Source of the DNA: Lagopus muta
Lineage: Eukaryota > Chordata > Aves > Galliformes > Phasianidae
Direction: 5' to 3'
Length of the DNA stretch: 64,000 bases
Assembly: GCF_023343835.1 (NCBI RefSeq)
Contig: NC_064435.1
Coordinates: 68,272,134 to 68,336,133, forward strand
Below are positions 12,389 through 40,527 of the stretch, piece after piece; the first letter of the stretch is position 1; every line of letters starts with the position of its first letter. The translations under genes and the position numbers were made by a program. The notes under the pieces were generated by a model that was not told where the DNA came from, did no database searches, and was given only the letters and a program-made list of their open reading frames with translations.

Positions 12389-14129
12389 GGAAGATATGCA
12401 TTGCAAAACTGCTGGACAGTTCAAAATCAGACACCCAGTTTCTTGGCTTAAATCTCCCATGTGCACTTGATAGGGAAAACAAGAAAAACCCTCCAAAAAG
12501 CAAAAGTAAAGCATTATCTACTTTGTATGTAAGGCAGGAAAACAGGACTACTCAGAGAATTTAATGTTTCAGACATGAGCTCTTCTGTTACTACTGTTAT
12601 ATCTGCTTTTTGCTACATCACGATAATCTGTATTAATAAGCATTCTCATCAGCCTAACCTTCCACAGAACTGAAACCTCTGCAGTCATCAACTGAAAGAG
12701 CTTTAACAGCTGCTCAAAGGCACCAACAGATGCAGTAACAGCAGCCACCAGTTCTGATTTCTTTACGTAATTGTAACATTTGACCTTCTCATAATTTATG
12801 GAGATCATTAGAGCATAAAAGTAATGGCTATGCTATAATCATTCTTCCTCAGGGGCTGATGCAAAGTTATGAGAACCAATGCTAATTTTCATGCTTTAAG
12901 TTTGATACTGTTGTAAGGATTTTTTTTTCTTACTCATGTTGTTAGAAATTCAAGATTATACACCTTATATACCTCAAATCAAGAGAATTCCACTGCGCAG
13001 CTCTTCTGCATAAGGAATTCTGCAAAAAGCTACCTGTCCAATCAACAGCTCTTAATACAAGGAACTCAATCCTTAGCTTTGGATACATACATACAACAGA
13101 GCACTGAACTCTAACAAGCAAAATACAAGGGCAAGAACTATAGCTTTTTTTTTCCCCCCCATTAACCTATTTTGTGGACTCTCAAGAGGAAAATGAGTCC
13201 TGTCAATGTTTTTTCATTGCATAAGACTTCATATCTTACCAGAGGACATGTCATTATTTCAGTTTGCATCTCTCCCTCAAGAATACTTTCCTCTGATGAA
13301 GTAGTTCAAGGACAAGTCTGTTGTAGCAAGATATAACAAATGGATCCAAGCTATGTTAGGACTTCATCAGTAAAAGCACACACTGTAAATTTACTTTGAC
13401 AAGCAGGACAAATATTTGCATCACATGGCCCTACTGGAGGACAATACCGTGTACCACTGGTCACTTTCCTTTCAGGTCAACTTGATAAAAGTAAAAACTA
13501 AGCTATAAGGGATTATTATAATTATATCTATTATAATTAGGGTAAATTATGAACTTCCAAGACAGCCAACTAAGTTTTTTTTAATAGTCAGATTAAGTAA
13601 AACAACTTTTTGAGTCTAAATAACATCATCTAAAATACTATATGACAATATACTCACTGTAAAAAACAACATACTATACTATTATTTCAGCCATAAACAC
13701 GCATCTTGTGACAACTGAAAGCCAACTTGATGAAAGGACAGAGAAACAGAAAACTACTGTCACTCCAACTGACAGTCAGTCTCTCTCAGGCACATTTTAA
13801 GACATGAGTCTGAACACAGCTCAGCACAGCTGAAGATCTTGTTAAGGTCAATCCATCTCCCTTACAAAGAACTTACAACTCTGAAAAACAATCTCAGACA
13901 CCAGACTCTGACAAAATGCATTCTGCATTTCCTTGCCAGAAAGCTGGGCATTGTTTTAATTTCAATAATTGAAACGGGTTTCCAGTTAGTATGTGTATCT
14001 GTATGCATGCTTGCCATGATATCCTTACCCATTAAGAAATACCACACGTGTAGCAGTCAGGCTGAGTAGTTAGCGGGCTAAACAATCTTAAAAGAAAAAA
14101 GGTTACTTCTAGAACTTGCATGCTTTGAA
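11861..14129. other. Intergenic downstream of NSUN2
   Basis: AT-rich, no CR1 or gene seen. Holds the T12G22 homopolymer tract at 12,357-12,390 and a C7 run near 13,153-13,160. Confidence 0.6.
12357..12390 (+). repeat. T12-G22 homopolymer junction
   Basis: Twelve T then 22 consecutive G. Such a G run can fold into G-quadruplexes on the plus strand and is also prone to assembly length error. Confidence 0.9.
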
Positions 14130-14495
14130 TGAAACTTCAGTTGTTGTTTTGCTTTATTCTGAAGGAATTCTTCCTAAGATTCCGACCAGTGTCACAGGCA
14201 GTTTATTTGTACATACCATTTTTCTATTTCAAAGACAGGCTTTAGATTTTACTGGTGCAAGGTCCATTGCCAGCAACAGACACACAAACCCACCAGTGAA
14301 AAGTAGTAACAATAAGACACGCTTGAAGAGAATTTTTTTTTTTAATATAGTTTTCATTTAAAAAATAAAATAGGTGAAATTTTAAAATAGGAACATCAGA
14401 TCCCAACTGAAATTTTAAAATATTCTTCCATGCTAAAAGCCAGAGTCTGGATGTGAGCCTCATGGAAGCCACACAGAAGTAACATTGAAAGAAAT
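14130..14495 (-). other. NSUN2: NSUN2 proximal 3' UTR
   Basis: Runs on after the TAA. Two AATAAA signals lie on the minus strand, at plus positions 14202-14207 and 14153-14158, so cleavage is expected near 14,130-14,185. A short A/T-rich run lies at 14,330-14,370. The end is approximate because no transcript evidence is available here. Confidence 0.6.
14153..14207 (-). terminator. NSUN2: NSUN2 polyadenylation signals
   Basis: Two canonical AATAAA hexamers (minus strand) about 290 and 340 nt after the stop codon. Either could direct 3' end formation. Confidence 0.55.
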
Positions 14496-30586
<16,091 letters not shown>

Positions 30587-30946
30587 AGCGAGCAGGCGCC
30601 TGCCGACCCCCGCCGTCGGTGCGGCAGTTCCAGTCCCTCTTAGCGACTCTACGGGGCACCGACCGCACCACGCGCCTCACGTCCACGCGCGCCCGCCAGC
30701 AACGCGCGTGCGCCGGCCCGTCCCTACCGCTCCTTCCGGGCTGCGCTACCGCCGGCCCATTTCCGCTCATGGGAACCGCCGCGCCGCCCCCCGGCTCCTC
30801 CACCAACCCACGGCCGGCGGGAGGCGTGAGGCGTGAGGCTCCGCTCCTCTGCGCCGATTGGCCCGCGACGTCGGTGGGCGTGCCGCGGTCTGCCCGATGG
30901 ATGGAGGCGCCTCGGGACGTCTCGGCTGGATCGGGCGCAGCGCGAC

Positions 30947-31260
30947 ATGGCAGGCGGCAGCGCGTTCTGCGCGTTTTGGCAACGGGCAGCGGGCCCGCGG
31001 GAGCAGCGCCTGCTGGAGCTGCTCTCCTACGGGCTGGTGGCGCTGGGCGCTGTCTCGGCGCTGCTGTTGCGATTCATCCCTATGCCCTACGGGCGCTACT
31101 CGTCGCGGCGCTTCGGCTGGCTGCTGCCTGCCCGGCCCGCCTGGCTGCTGCAGGAGCTGCCCGCGCTCCTCGTCCCGCTCGCTCTGGCCGCCTGCATCCC
31201 CGCCTGGCGGCTGCCCAACGCCGTCCTGCTGAGCTGCTTCATCCTGCACTACGTGCACAG
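30947..31260 (+). CDS. SRD5A1: SRD5A1 coding exon 1
   Basis: 314 nt, GC-rich, within the CpG island. Encodes [12 protein letters not shown]... through the first membrane segments, the QELP motif (69-72) and LHYVH. Ends two bases into Arg105; donor GTGCGG. Confidence 0.95.
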
Positions 31261-34200
31261 GTGCGGGCGGTCGGGGCGGCGCTCCGGGGTGCCGCGCGCT
31301 GTCGGATTTCGGCGGTATGGAACGGGGCAGCGATACGATAAGGGCTTTCGGCGCAGTCCTGCTTACAGCTGTTGTGCTGGCAGTTTTGCCGGCGCTGCGA
31401 GCTTGAGCCGTGCTGTGGGGTTGACGTGGTGGCTCTGCGAACGGGACTGCGCCTCCGCTTCCCGTCCCTCCCTTCGTAAAAGCATGAATGGCTTTGGAAT
31501 GGGATCTCGGCGTATCGTTACTTTATAGGAAAGCTGGAATCAGCAGGCAGATGTTGTGTGGCAATATCGTTTTTCTGATTGCATAATGCCGGTGGGACTG
31601 TTTCGCTAGTGGTGGCGTACTGAGAGATAGCTCTCGTCGGCTTCAGTTTGTCGTAATGTGGTAGGCTCGGCATAATCAGGTCAATTAATGAATTCATTAT
31701 GCTTTTTCTTTCAAACCACTAGAGTTTTGCTTCTTCTGTAAGTAACTGGCGATAGGATGAGAGGGAATGGCTTCAAGTTGCAACAGGGGAGGTTCAGGTT
31801 GGTTGTTAGGACAAATTTCTTCTCAGAGCAGTGAGGCGATGGCACGGGCTGCCCGGGGGGGTGGAGGAGTTGCTGTCTCTGGAAGTGTTGAAGGTGTGAG
31901 TGTGGATGTGGCACTGAGGACATGGTGAGGATGGGCTGGCAGTTGGACTGGATGATCTTCGTGGGCTTGTCCAGCCTTAATGGCTGTGACTCTACTGATG
32001 CTTTGAGACAGGAGTCCTCAAGTAGCTGGCAGACACTTGAAGAACAATCACACTTCTGTGATCCCAGTCCTGTATTGTTATAGATCCCAATTAAATCAAT
32101 ACGTGATCAGGAGTTGGCTCGCTGTACGGGGTAGAGTGCGTAAACATTCACTTGCTTTTCTTGTCTGGAGTTTGTTTGTTTGCTCATTTAATCCTCCAGG
32201 AAGAGCCATTGGGATTTCTTGCCCAAATGGAATGACAGCTGTGGATTTGTCATTTCTGCAACAGTTTTCTTGGGGCATACTGAGACTGTCAGAGTGAAGC
32301 AATTAATATATTTCAAGTGACTTCTAGGGCTAGGAGGCAAGAGAGTTCTATTAAGTTACTTTCAACGGGATTCTCTTTCTCTTTTCTTTCAAAACCATGA
32401 ATATTCCACACTTGACAATCCATCTTCTGTGAATGGTTTCATAGGCCATATAGATAGAGAAGCTGTCAAAACACCTGCTAGATTATCACATTTTACGATG
32501 AAGCAATAGTATAACCTGAGAAGCTAAGCAGGTGATTCACCAGTTGTCCTGTGCTCTGGCTTCCCTGCAGAAGTGCCTACAGTGTGTAAAAGTACACAGG
32601 TGTGCCCCTACGCTTGTTGGTGTGTTGTCTGGTCTAGCTATAATTATTGTTTTGATTTGTTCTGATGTTTCAGCTCAGCAGATTGTAATTCACTTGTCCA
32701 TTTTCTTAGTATCTTACTCACTGTATGGTGCCTTATTCCATACAGATAAGGATGACAGAGCTGTTTGTTGTGAGATATCTTGGTTAGGTAAAGTGTTATC
32801 ATCTACCACAATGCCTTTCACATTGATGTTGTCACCTGAAAATCCTGATAGGCTTTGCATGTAGGGTTTATGAGACCGGGTTCATTTCAGAATGCTTGAT
32901 TATGCCACTTAAGGTTGAGGAATAAAGCAGGAGAACATTATGTTGTGTTGAACATCATTTGTCTTTGCCACTCCAATCAGAGTAATTGCTTTGAATACAA
33001 CGCTCAAAATTTCTGCTGTAAGCAGCTGGGGGAGGACTGGTCTCATAACGCTTGGTAGACAACAAATTGAATATTTAGGTGCTAAAACAAGTGTAACTTT
33101 CCACCTGAACTGAGATCAAAGACTGCTGAGAAATTGGCAAGCAGGATATGGTTTATGGATTGCAAGTCTGGACACTGAAAGCATCCTTTATGTTTATTTA
33201 TGCAACAGATTTTCTTTCCTTGTTTGTTATAGGGCACTCATATTTCCTTTTCTGATCCGGCAAGGAAAGCCAACACCATTTTTCACCTTCCTACTAGCAC
33301 TTCTCTTCTGTATATACAATGGATATCTGCAAGGCCGAAGCTTAAGCACTTATGCAGAGTACCCTTCAGACTGGTTAAAACGCCCTTGTTTCATTGCAGG
33401 TAAGTTAAAATATCCTATGAGAATATTAAGAATAGAAATTTCACAAGTTTTTTTGTTTGTTTGTTTGTTGTTTTTTTTTAAGCTAAAGTTATAATATCTT
33501 CAATCACATTTTAGATTTATTTTTTCACAGCATTCCAAATAAGCTTAGTTATCTTGTTTGCTGTAGTATAGCTGAAAACTTTCTAATCCTATTTTATTTT
33601 ATTTTATTTTATTTTATTTTATTTTATTTTATAGCTGTGAACTGAGATTTTTTTTCTCTGGTGTCAGCACTAGGTGAGCTTACTTTGTTCTTTGACACCA
33701 AAGTGAATAAGAATATATTGTGTCACTATTGAGGCCTTAAATGGAAGTTGCAGTTCATGGGTTTAGAACAAATCAGAGATTGTCCACATAACATACTGAT
33801 TAAACTAAAATTCCTTTTTTCTTGATGTCACAGATATTGAAGGTTTGTACATGGTCAAAAAAAAAACCGAACAAATTAATGGAGTTATAGCAGTTGATGA
33901 ATAGCAGCATACCACTTTTAATGTCAAAAGACTCTGTCATAATACTGATGTACTTTGTCAAAGAGCAAAACTGCCCCACAAGGATAAGTTGATGGGGTTG
34001 ATCATTCAGCCCTATGGGGAGGTTAGGTTATAGTTACTCTTGGAGCCAAGCATGTAATTAAAAGAGTAAGATGACCTCATTGCAGCCTTCCAGTTCCTAA
34101 AGGGAGCCTACAAATAGGAGGGGAGTCAACTCTTTACAAAGACAGATAAAACCATTTCTCCTTGTCCTGCCATTATGTTGAGAGAGGGAAGATTTGGGCT

Positions 34201-37200
34201 GGATATTGAGGGGAAGCTCTTTACAGAGAGAGAGTGGTGAGGTGCTGGAACAGGCTGCTCAGAGAGGCTGTGAATGCCCCATCCCTGGAGGTGTTCAAGG
34301 CCAGGTTGGATGGGGCCCTGGGCAGCCTGGTCTAGTATTACATGTGGAGATTGGTGGCCCTGCCTGAGGCAGGTGGGTTGGAGCTTGATGATCCTTGAGG
34401 TCCTTTCCAACCCTGGCCATTCTATGATTGAATCACCCTGGTGATTCTGCGTTTGCATGAAGTATTCCTTGCCATATTTTTTGTTTCCTAAGCATCTACT
34501 TTTACCTACTGTCAAAAATAAAACCATTTTCCAAGGTAGTCTCTGAAGAAGGGTCTCTATGGTCTGAAGATAAGCTAGAATATTTTCTCTTCTAGAATCA
34601 GAGCAAGTTAGTGTTTCTCACAGATTTCTCATGCCTTGTACAGCAAGAATAAGGAAGTTTGGCCTTTACTGCAGAGTTATTGTGGATGGCAACAGAGGAT
34701 CGCTGTGCTAAATGCTGTAATGACTGCGATTAATCTATTTAAATTTCTTCATCTTGTGAAGAGTAGGAAGAAGTACTGTATGTGCTCTAAAAATGGAGAA
34801 TGTGAGGTACAAGGGAATATCTTCAGTGGGAGATGGCTGTATCTGTAACTCTCTCAGTACTTTCGAAACTTCAGTCTCCTTACATTTGGTTCCAAAAAAA
34901 AAAAAAAAAAATCAAAAGATCAGCTGATCAAAACTTGTAAAGACAAATGCAATACAGAGTATAAAAATTCAGCTTCCGGTAACCTAATCCAGTACCTTAA
35001 TCAAAAGGTGATCTCAATGCAGTGCTGTAAACATGAGTCATGAGCCATAAATTAATGCCTCCTTACTGCAAGATCATTTAAAATGCTATGTGATAAGCCT
35101 TGCTTGATCTTCCTTCTTTGTTTTTTCTTTTTTTTTTTTTTTGCTTTGTTAAATGCTCTTTTTTCAAAGATTTTTGAAAGATACAAGTTAATAAATGGAA
35201 ATATTTAGGTTCAGCTGCCTTCAGTTGTGAACATTTCTGTGTAGGAATTTTGTTTGCAAGTAGTACTAGTTTAGAATATATTTTTATATGTACTTCCTGT
35301 ACTGCTAGTCATAAGACGTGTTGCTTTAATGACTATAAGAACACCTTTTAAGTCAAAAATATTGCTTTAGATCCCCTGAAAAGGGGGAGGATGTGGGAAA
35401 AGTGGATATTTTTTATAAACTTTGCATTTCATTGTAGTGCTATCCCTCAGTAGATCTTACATGAAGTTATATGAAGAACAAAAATGGCAGTGTGTCAGTA
35501 TGCAGCAAGACCAATTAAGTTCTGTAACTCGAAGCTGAAATGAGATAAATTTGCTGTGAAGACAGAAATTAGGAAAGGTGAGGCTAATTAACCACAGTAG
35601 TGGGAGTTTGCAGGGAACCGATGTGTTTTCTATTTGTGCATCCTTACTGAGTGTCTGTTTGCAGGTCTATAAGAGTTCATTGATTTGGAGCAGTTTCGTA
35701 GCTTTTAATGCAGTTCCCATGTTTCTGTGATTTCTGATTTCTGTGAACTGTGTTGGCTTTGTTCAGAGCAGCAAACTAGTCTGTTTTGAAAGAAAACTGG
35801 AATGTTCTGCTTCAAATGTGGTACAAGACTTGATAAAACCATTGAGATGCAGAGCAATATGGGAACAACACTATGATCCTTATGCATATGTCTCATGCCA
35901 ATAAAGAACTTGTGAAAAGCGGGAGTACTCATGGTACCTTGAAGTGGTTGATGCTATTAACAGGGTCCTATGCACCTGCACGTGTGATCAGTCATCTGCA
36001 GACAGTTACCGTTTCACACCAGTTCTTAGTAAAGTTGCGTGCACTTCCAGTCAGTAGATCCTTCCTTTCTTGCCTTGCTTTAGCTTCATCAAACTCTTGC
36101 GGTGTACCTTATGCTGTTCTAATTATCTAAATCCCCATTCAATTGCTTTCTCATGTTGACAGCTAACTGTCAGTCAGGCAACACGTTCTTACTCCGCTCT
36201 GTACACAGAGTAGCCATGGAAAGAGCATGGGCAATGCCATTATCTGGGTCCATGGAAGCTGACCTAGCTGTTGTGTCTATACAGCAACTTGCTTTACGTA
36301 TTCTTGAAACCTGGAATGGGGAGGTGAGTCAGAAGGCACTTACCATGCTGTCACTCTGAATTAGCCTGCAGAGCAGGAGTACATTTTTTTGGAAGATAGA
36401 TCCTATGTGGGCAGAGCTGATTGGGAAAACAAGAGCAATGAACACGTAGTAAACAGGAAACTGTCCTTCTTATGCACGTGTTTTAGTATTACGTGAAGCC
36501 TTAATTTCCAGGTTTAATACCGATGGATGAAAAAATCCTTTTGAATCATAGAGTGTCCTGAGTTGGAAGGGACTCATAAGGATCATCAAGTCCAACTCCA
36601 ATTCCCACGTCATGTGTCTTGAGAGGTCACCTGTATGTCATGGCACATCCTGTAGATCTCAGAACCTACTGATGTACACTGACTCCTTCCTGTTTACCTA
36701 TCAAGACTTACCTTGGGCAGAAGCCAAGTCATGCAGATCATGGCCCAACTCTTAATTTTGTAGAGTGGAGTCTCAAGATTCAGCCACGATGAGGACATGA
36801 GAATACGGACAATGAAGTACAGTGCTCCCAAAAGGTAGCATTCTCAGAATTGTACTTGCATTTAAGTAAAACTAAAGGATTCTAAATTCTAAAATTGAAG
36901 ATCAGCGTGGAACTGATTATAACTTTCAGTATAGAGGTTTTTTCTTGTGTTAATACTGGATTGTATTAGTAGAAATACAGTTTACACTTCAGTACAATTA
37001 ATTTGTGTGCTATTCAAGAAAATTGATTTCAAATTACCGTATAGATAGAAATAACGATACACGTATCTTACAGTACAAATTAAAAAATCCCTTATTTTTC
37101 AAGGTATGTTTTCATTTTCTTTTCTGGCCATTAGCAAGTTGGTACATAGCCACTAATGCAAGAGAAGCAAACTTTTTTTATACTTAGGTATAGTAAGAGT

Positions 37201-40200
37201 TCAACACCCTCTGTCTGGATAGAGATTTATTTTTGAAAGAAAAGACATTCAAATGATACGCTTTCCTAAAAACATTTGAGTTGCTCTGTACTTTTGAATC
37301 TTGATATTTGAATTCATCTGTGAATTCCTTGTGTTGATCTAATATATTGGCATCTAATCTATCTTGAGTAATTACGTTGAGTTTATAGTTGAAAGGGTTA
37401 TGATAAATTTTAGTATAAGACATATAGCATTTACATAGCTTGATTACTAATGAAAACTTTCTGTTCTGTGCTATGAGTAAGAGATGTGCGTGTTTACAGG
37501 TCTACATTCTGCTTGTAAGCAGAATGAAACAAGCCAATCAAGCAGTATTTTAAACTTACCGAGGTAAATATGGAAAGGACTTTCACACAGCAACTTTAGT
37601 TTCTCTGTAGAGCAGTCAAATCTTTCTTCTTAATCAACGTGGAAGCAGGCAGCAGGCAACAACGGAAAAGAAAGCTGGCAATCAAATTCCTTTGGTTTTC
37701 TATGTATTGAAAGAGAATAGTCTGAAAGACTTAATGTGTTACCTTTACACTCAAAAATTATATCTAGAGTGTGAAGTGACTTGGCTCAGAAGCTCCAAAA
37801 GTAATGCCTCTTACTTATTTTCATGGAAATACAACAGATACAAAAATACTACTTAATCAAACAGATTCTCAGCTGCGAAACATTATTTTTCAACCCAGTC
37901 ACCACCATTAGTTGTGCATTTTTTTTGCCAGCAGTCAACAAGAGCTTGCATGCCATGCTTTTAACAGTCTACCCTAGCAGAGGTAACCTGTCACCCTTGC
38001 TGAGATGCACCACCCATCCCTCACTGTGAACGCATCCACTGTTTGGTCTCCAGGAACATTCAGCAAGTGCAGATGAATGTCAATGGGTGCAATTTTTTCT
38101 GCATGGAGGAATACATTGACAAACTTCTGCTCAGTAGGCACTCCCATGTCAGACACCGTTCTGTAAGACTGCCCCTCTGCTGCCATCTGTCGCATGACAA
38201 CAAAATGTAATGGGATATTGAGGGGAAAGTTCAGTCTCTACTGCTATGCCATCATCTCTCTGATGTCGTGGACCAACATAATAAAAAGGCATTTCTGTCA
38301 GAGCAGCCCTTGTGCTTGATCCAAATAAAATTCAGTATTTTTGCAGGTGGGTTCAATTCAGTTGGCCTGTGTGGAAAAACTTGAATCTTGTCTATTCCTA
38401 GCAACAAGGAATACTTTTATCAAAGATGACGTATAGCCAGAAATTTAAACAGAAAGGTGAAAACTGTGAATTTCAATCCTGGATTTTTTTGGAATGTCAT
38501 GTGCTTTATTGCAACAAAACCTGAGGATGCAGAACACTGTAACCTTTATACTACAGTTTTTATTTCTATGAAACCTTGGATTAAGTGGGTAAGCCATCCT
38601 GCTGAGTGACACAAGATAACAGTAAATAAGGTGCATCAAGCCTAGAGTTTTCTTGGTTTTCTCAAAATGTGTTCTTGCATCAGGGCCAGAAGTTCTGAAT
38701 CTGAGGGATCAGCATTCATGCTCATTACTGGCAACTGTGCTCCACAAGGTAACAGGAGGAATGGTTCTGTATTTTAGTCAATACAGACAAGTTGATTGGT
38801 GCCTGTTTGCAGCTAAGGCTGGAAGAGAGGCAATGTCTTTCTGGTTAATATGAAGTTCATTATGCGATCGCTAAGATGATCAGAATGTAACTTTCCCAGA
38901 ACTTTGTTTAGATACTGTATAGAAAGGTCTGGTCTGACTGTACGTGTTTCCTTTCCCTTCAAAGCAGCGTGCCACAAGATATAAATGGGTAGCTTCTCGG
39001 AACAGTTCTCACTGGACTTCATAGGCCTGCTGTTAAGTTAGAACTGGGATAGGATACATCTCACTTTGCACGTATTTCAAACAATGTTAAGGGATGCTTG
39101 TTTCAAGCTGGCTTTCAAAAGATTTACAGCTTAATTTGTGGTTACAAATGAAACTTCACAGAAACAGTGTATTCCTGAGAAAGCTGCTAACAGCTTCTGT
39201 TCCCCAGTAGCAGCAGTGATAGCAGCCGCTTAATTATTGTTGTTATTGAATTAAAATGTTGGCGGATCTTTTAATGAATGGCATGTGCTTAAAGCAAGCA
39301 CAAACAAATGGGTCTTTGATCTTGCAAAATGAATTCCAACAGCTGTGTGAAGGCAAGCATTTCCCATCATGGAGGCCTTTGAGGTTTGTGGGGATTAATT
39401 TATCAGACCAGATACATTGATAAGATTGACACACTAACAACTTTAAAAAATAAATTAAAAAGTTTTGTTTTTTTTTTTTCCTGCAGTTACACGCTTTGAC
39501 TAATGTAAGATGTTGTGCATGGTTTTCTTTTTCTTAATGACAAGCCTGTCAGACTCCTCAGTTAGTTTCTGTTCAGATAGTTGAACTCCCAAATGACTTG
39601 GAGCTGTTTAATGTACCCTTCTAATTAGGTTAATGCATTTTTTTTACTGTATACCAACTATCTTTATCCCTTTTGCTAGTATTACCAAACACACGCTCAC
39701 AGCAAGTCAAATATGGGGAAAAAAAATCCCAATTAAGTGCTAACCTAAGTATGCTTTTTCCTGTTTTTCCTGTCTTGTAGAAGTTAGATCGCAACTAAAG
39801 CAACAAGCTATTCTGATATCAGTTATCTTTGTTCTGTGCATCTTTGAATGTGACAGTATTAAGTTGTAGAAGTATCAAATTTGTAGAGAGTTTTGATCCT
39901 TTGCCTCTCTCAGCTCTTTATTTCACCTTCACAGTCACAGAATATCCTGAGTTGGAAGGACCACACAACAACCATTGAGTCCAACTTGTTCTACATGGGA
40001 CCGCTTAAAAGCCACAACCTTTGTCTGAGAACACTGTCTAATAAATAGCTTTTGAACTCCAGAAGCATGGGGCTGTGACTAGTGCCCTGGTGAGCTCATT
40101 CCAGTGCTCAACCACTTTCTGGTGAAGAACCTGAGGAAGCTGTAGGTCTCCATGAGGCCTTCCCTCAGCCTCCTCTTCTCTGGCCTGTAAAAAAAAACAC

Positions 40201-40494
40201 CAACAAAACGAAAGAAAAACAACACCAAAGCAAGGGACCGCAGCTGATCCTCACATACCTCCCCATCTCTGTAGCCCTCCTTTGGATGCTCTCTAATAGC
40301 TTTATGTCCTTCCTATATTGTGATGCCTGGAACTGCCCACAGTTTTATGCAAATTGGGTCTTAGCATTCATTCTTTAGTTCCAGTAATCTTAGAATAAAT
40401 TTCTGGTTTAGATTGCAGAGAAATCTATTACAACCTGGTACTGAATTTGAGAAATTACAGCAGAAATTTTTCCATAATATTAAACTACATGGTT

Positions 40495-40527
<33 letters not shown>

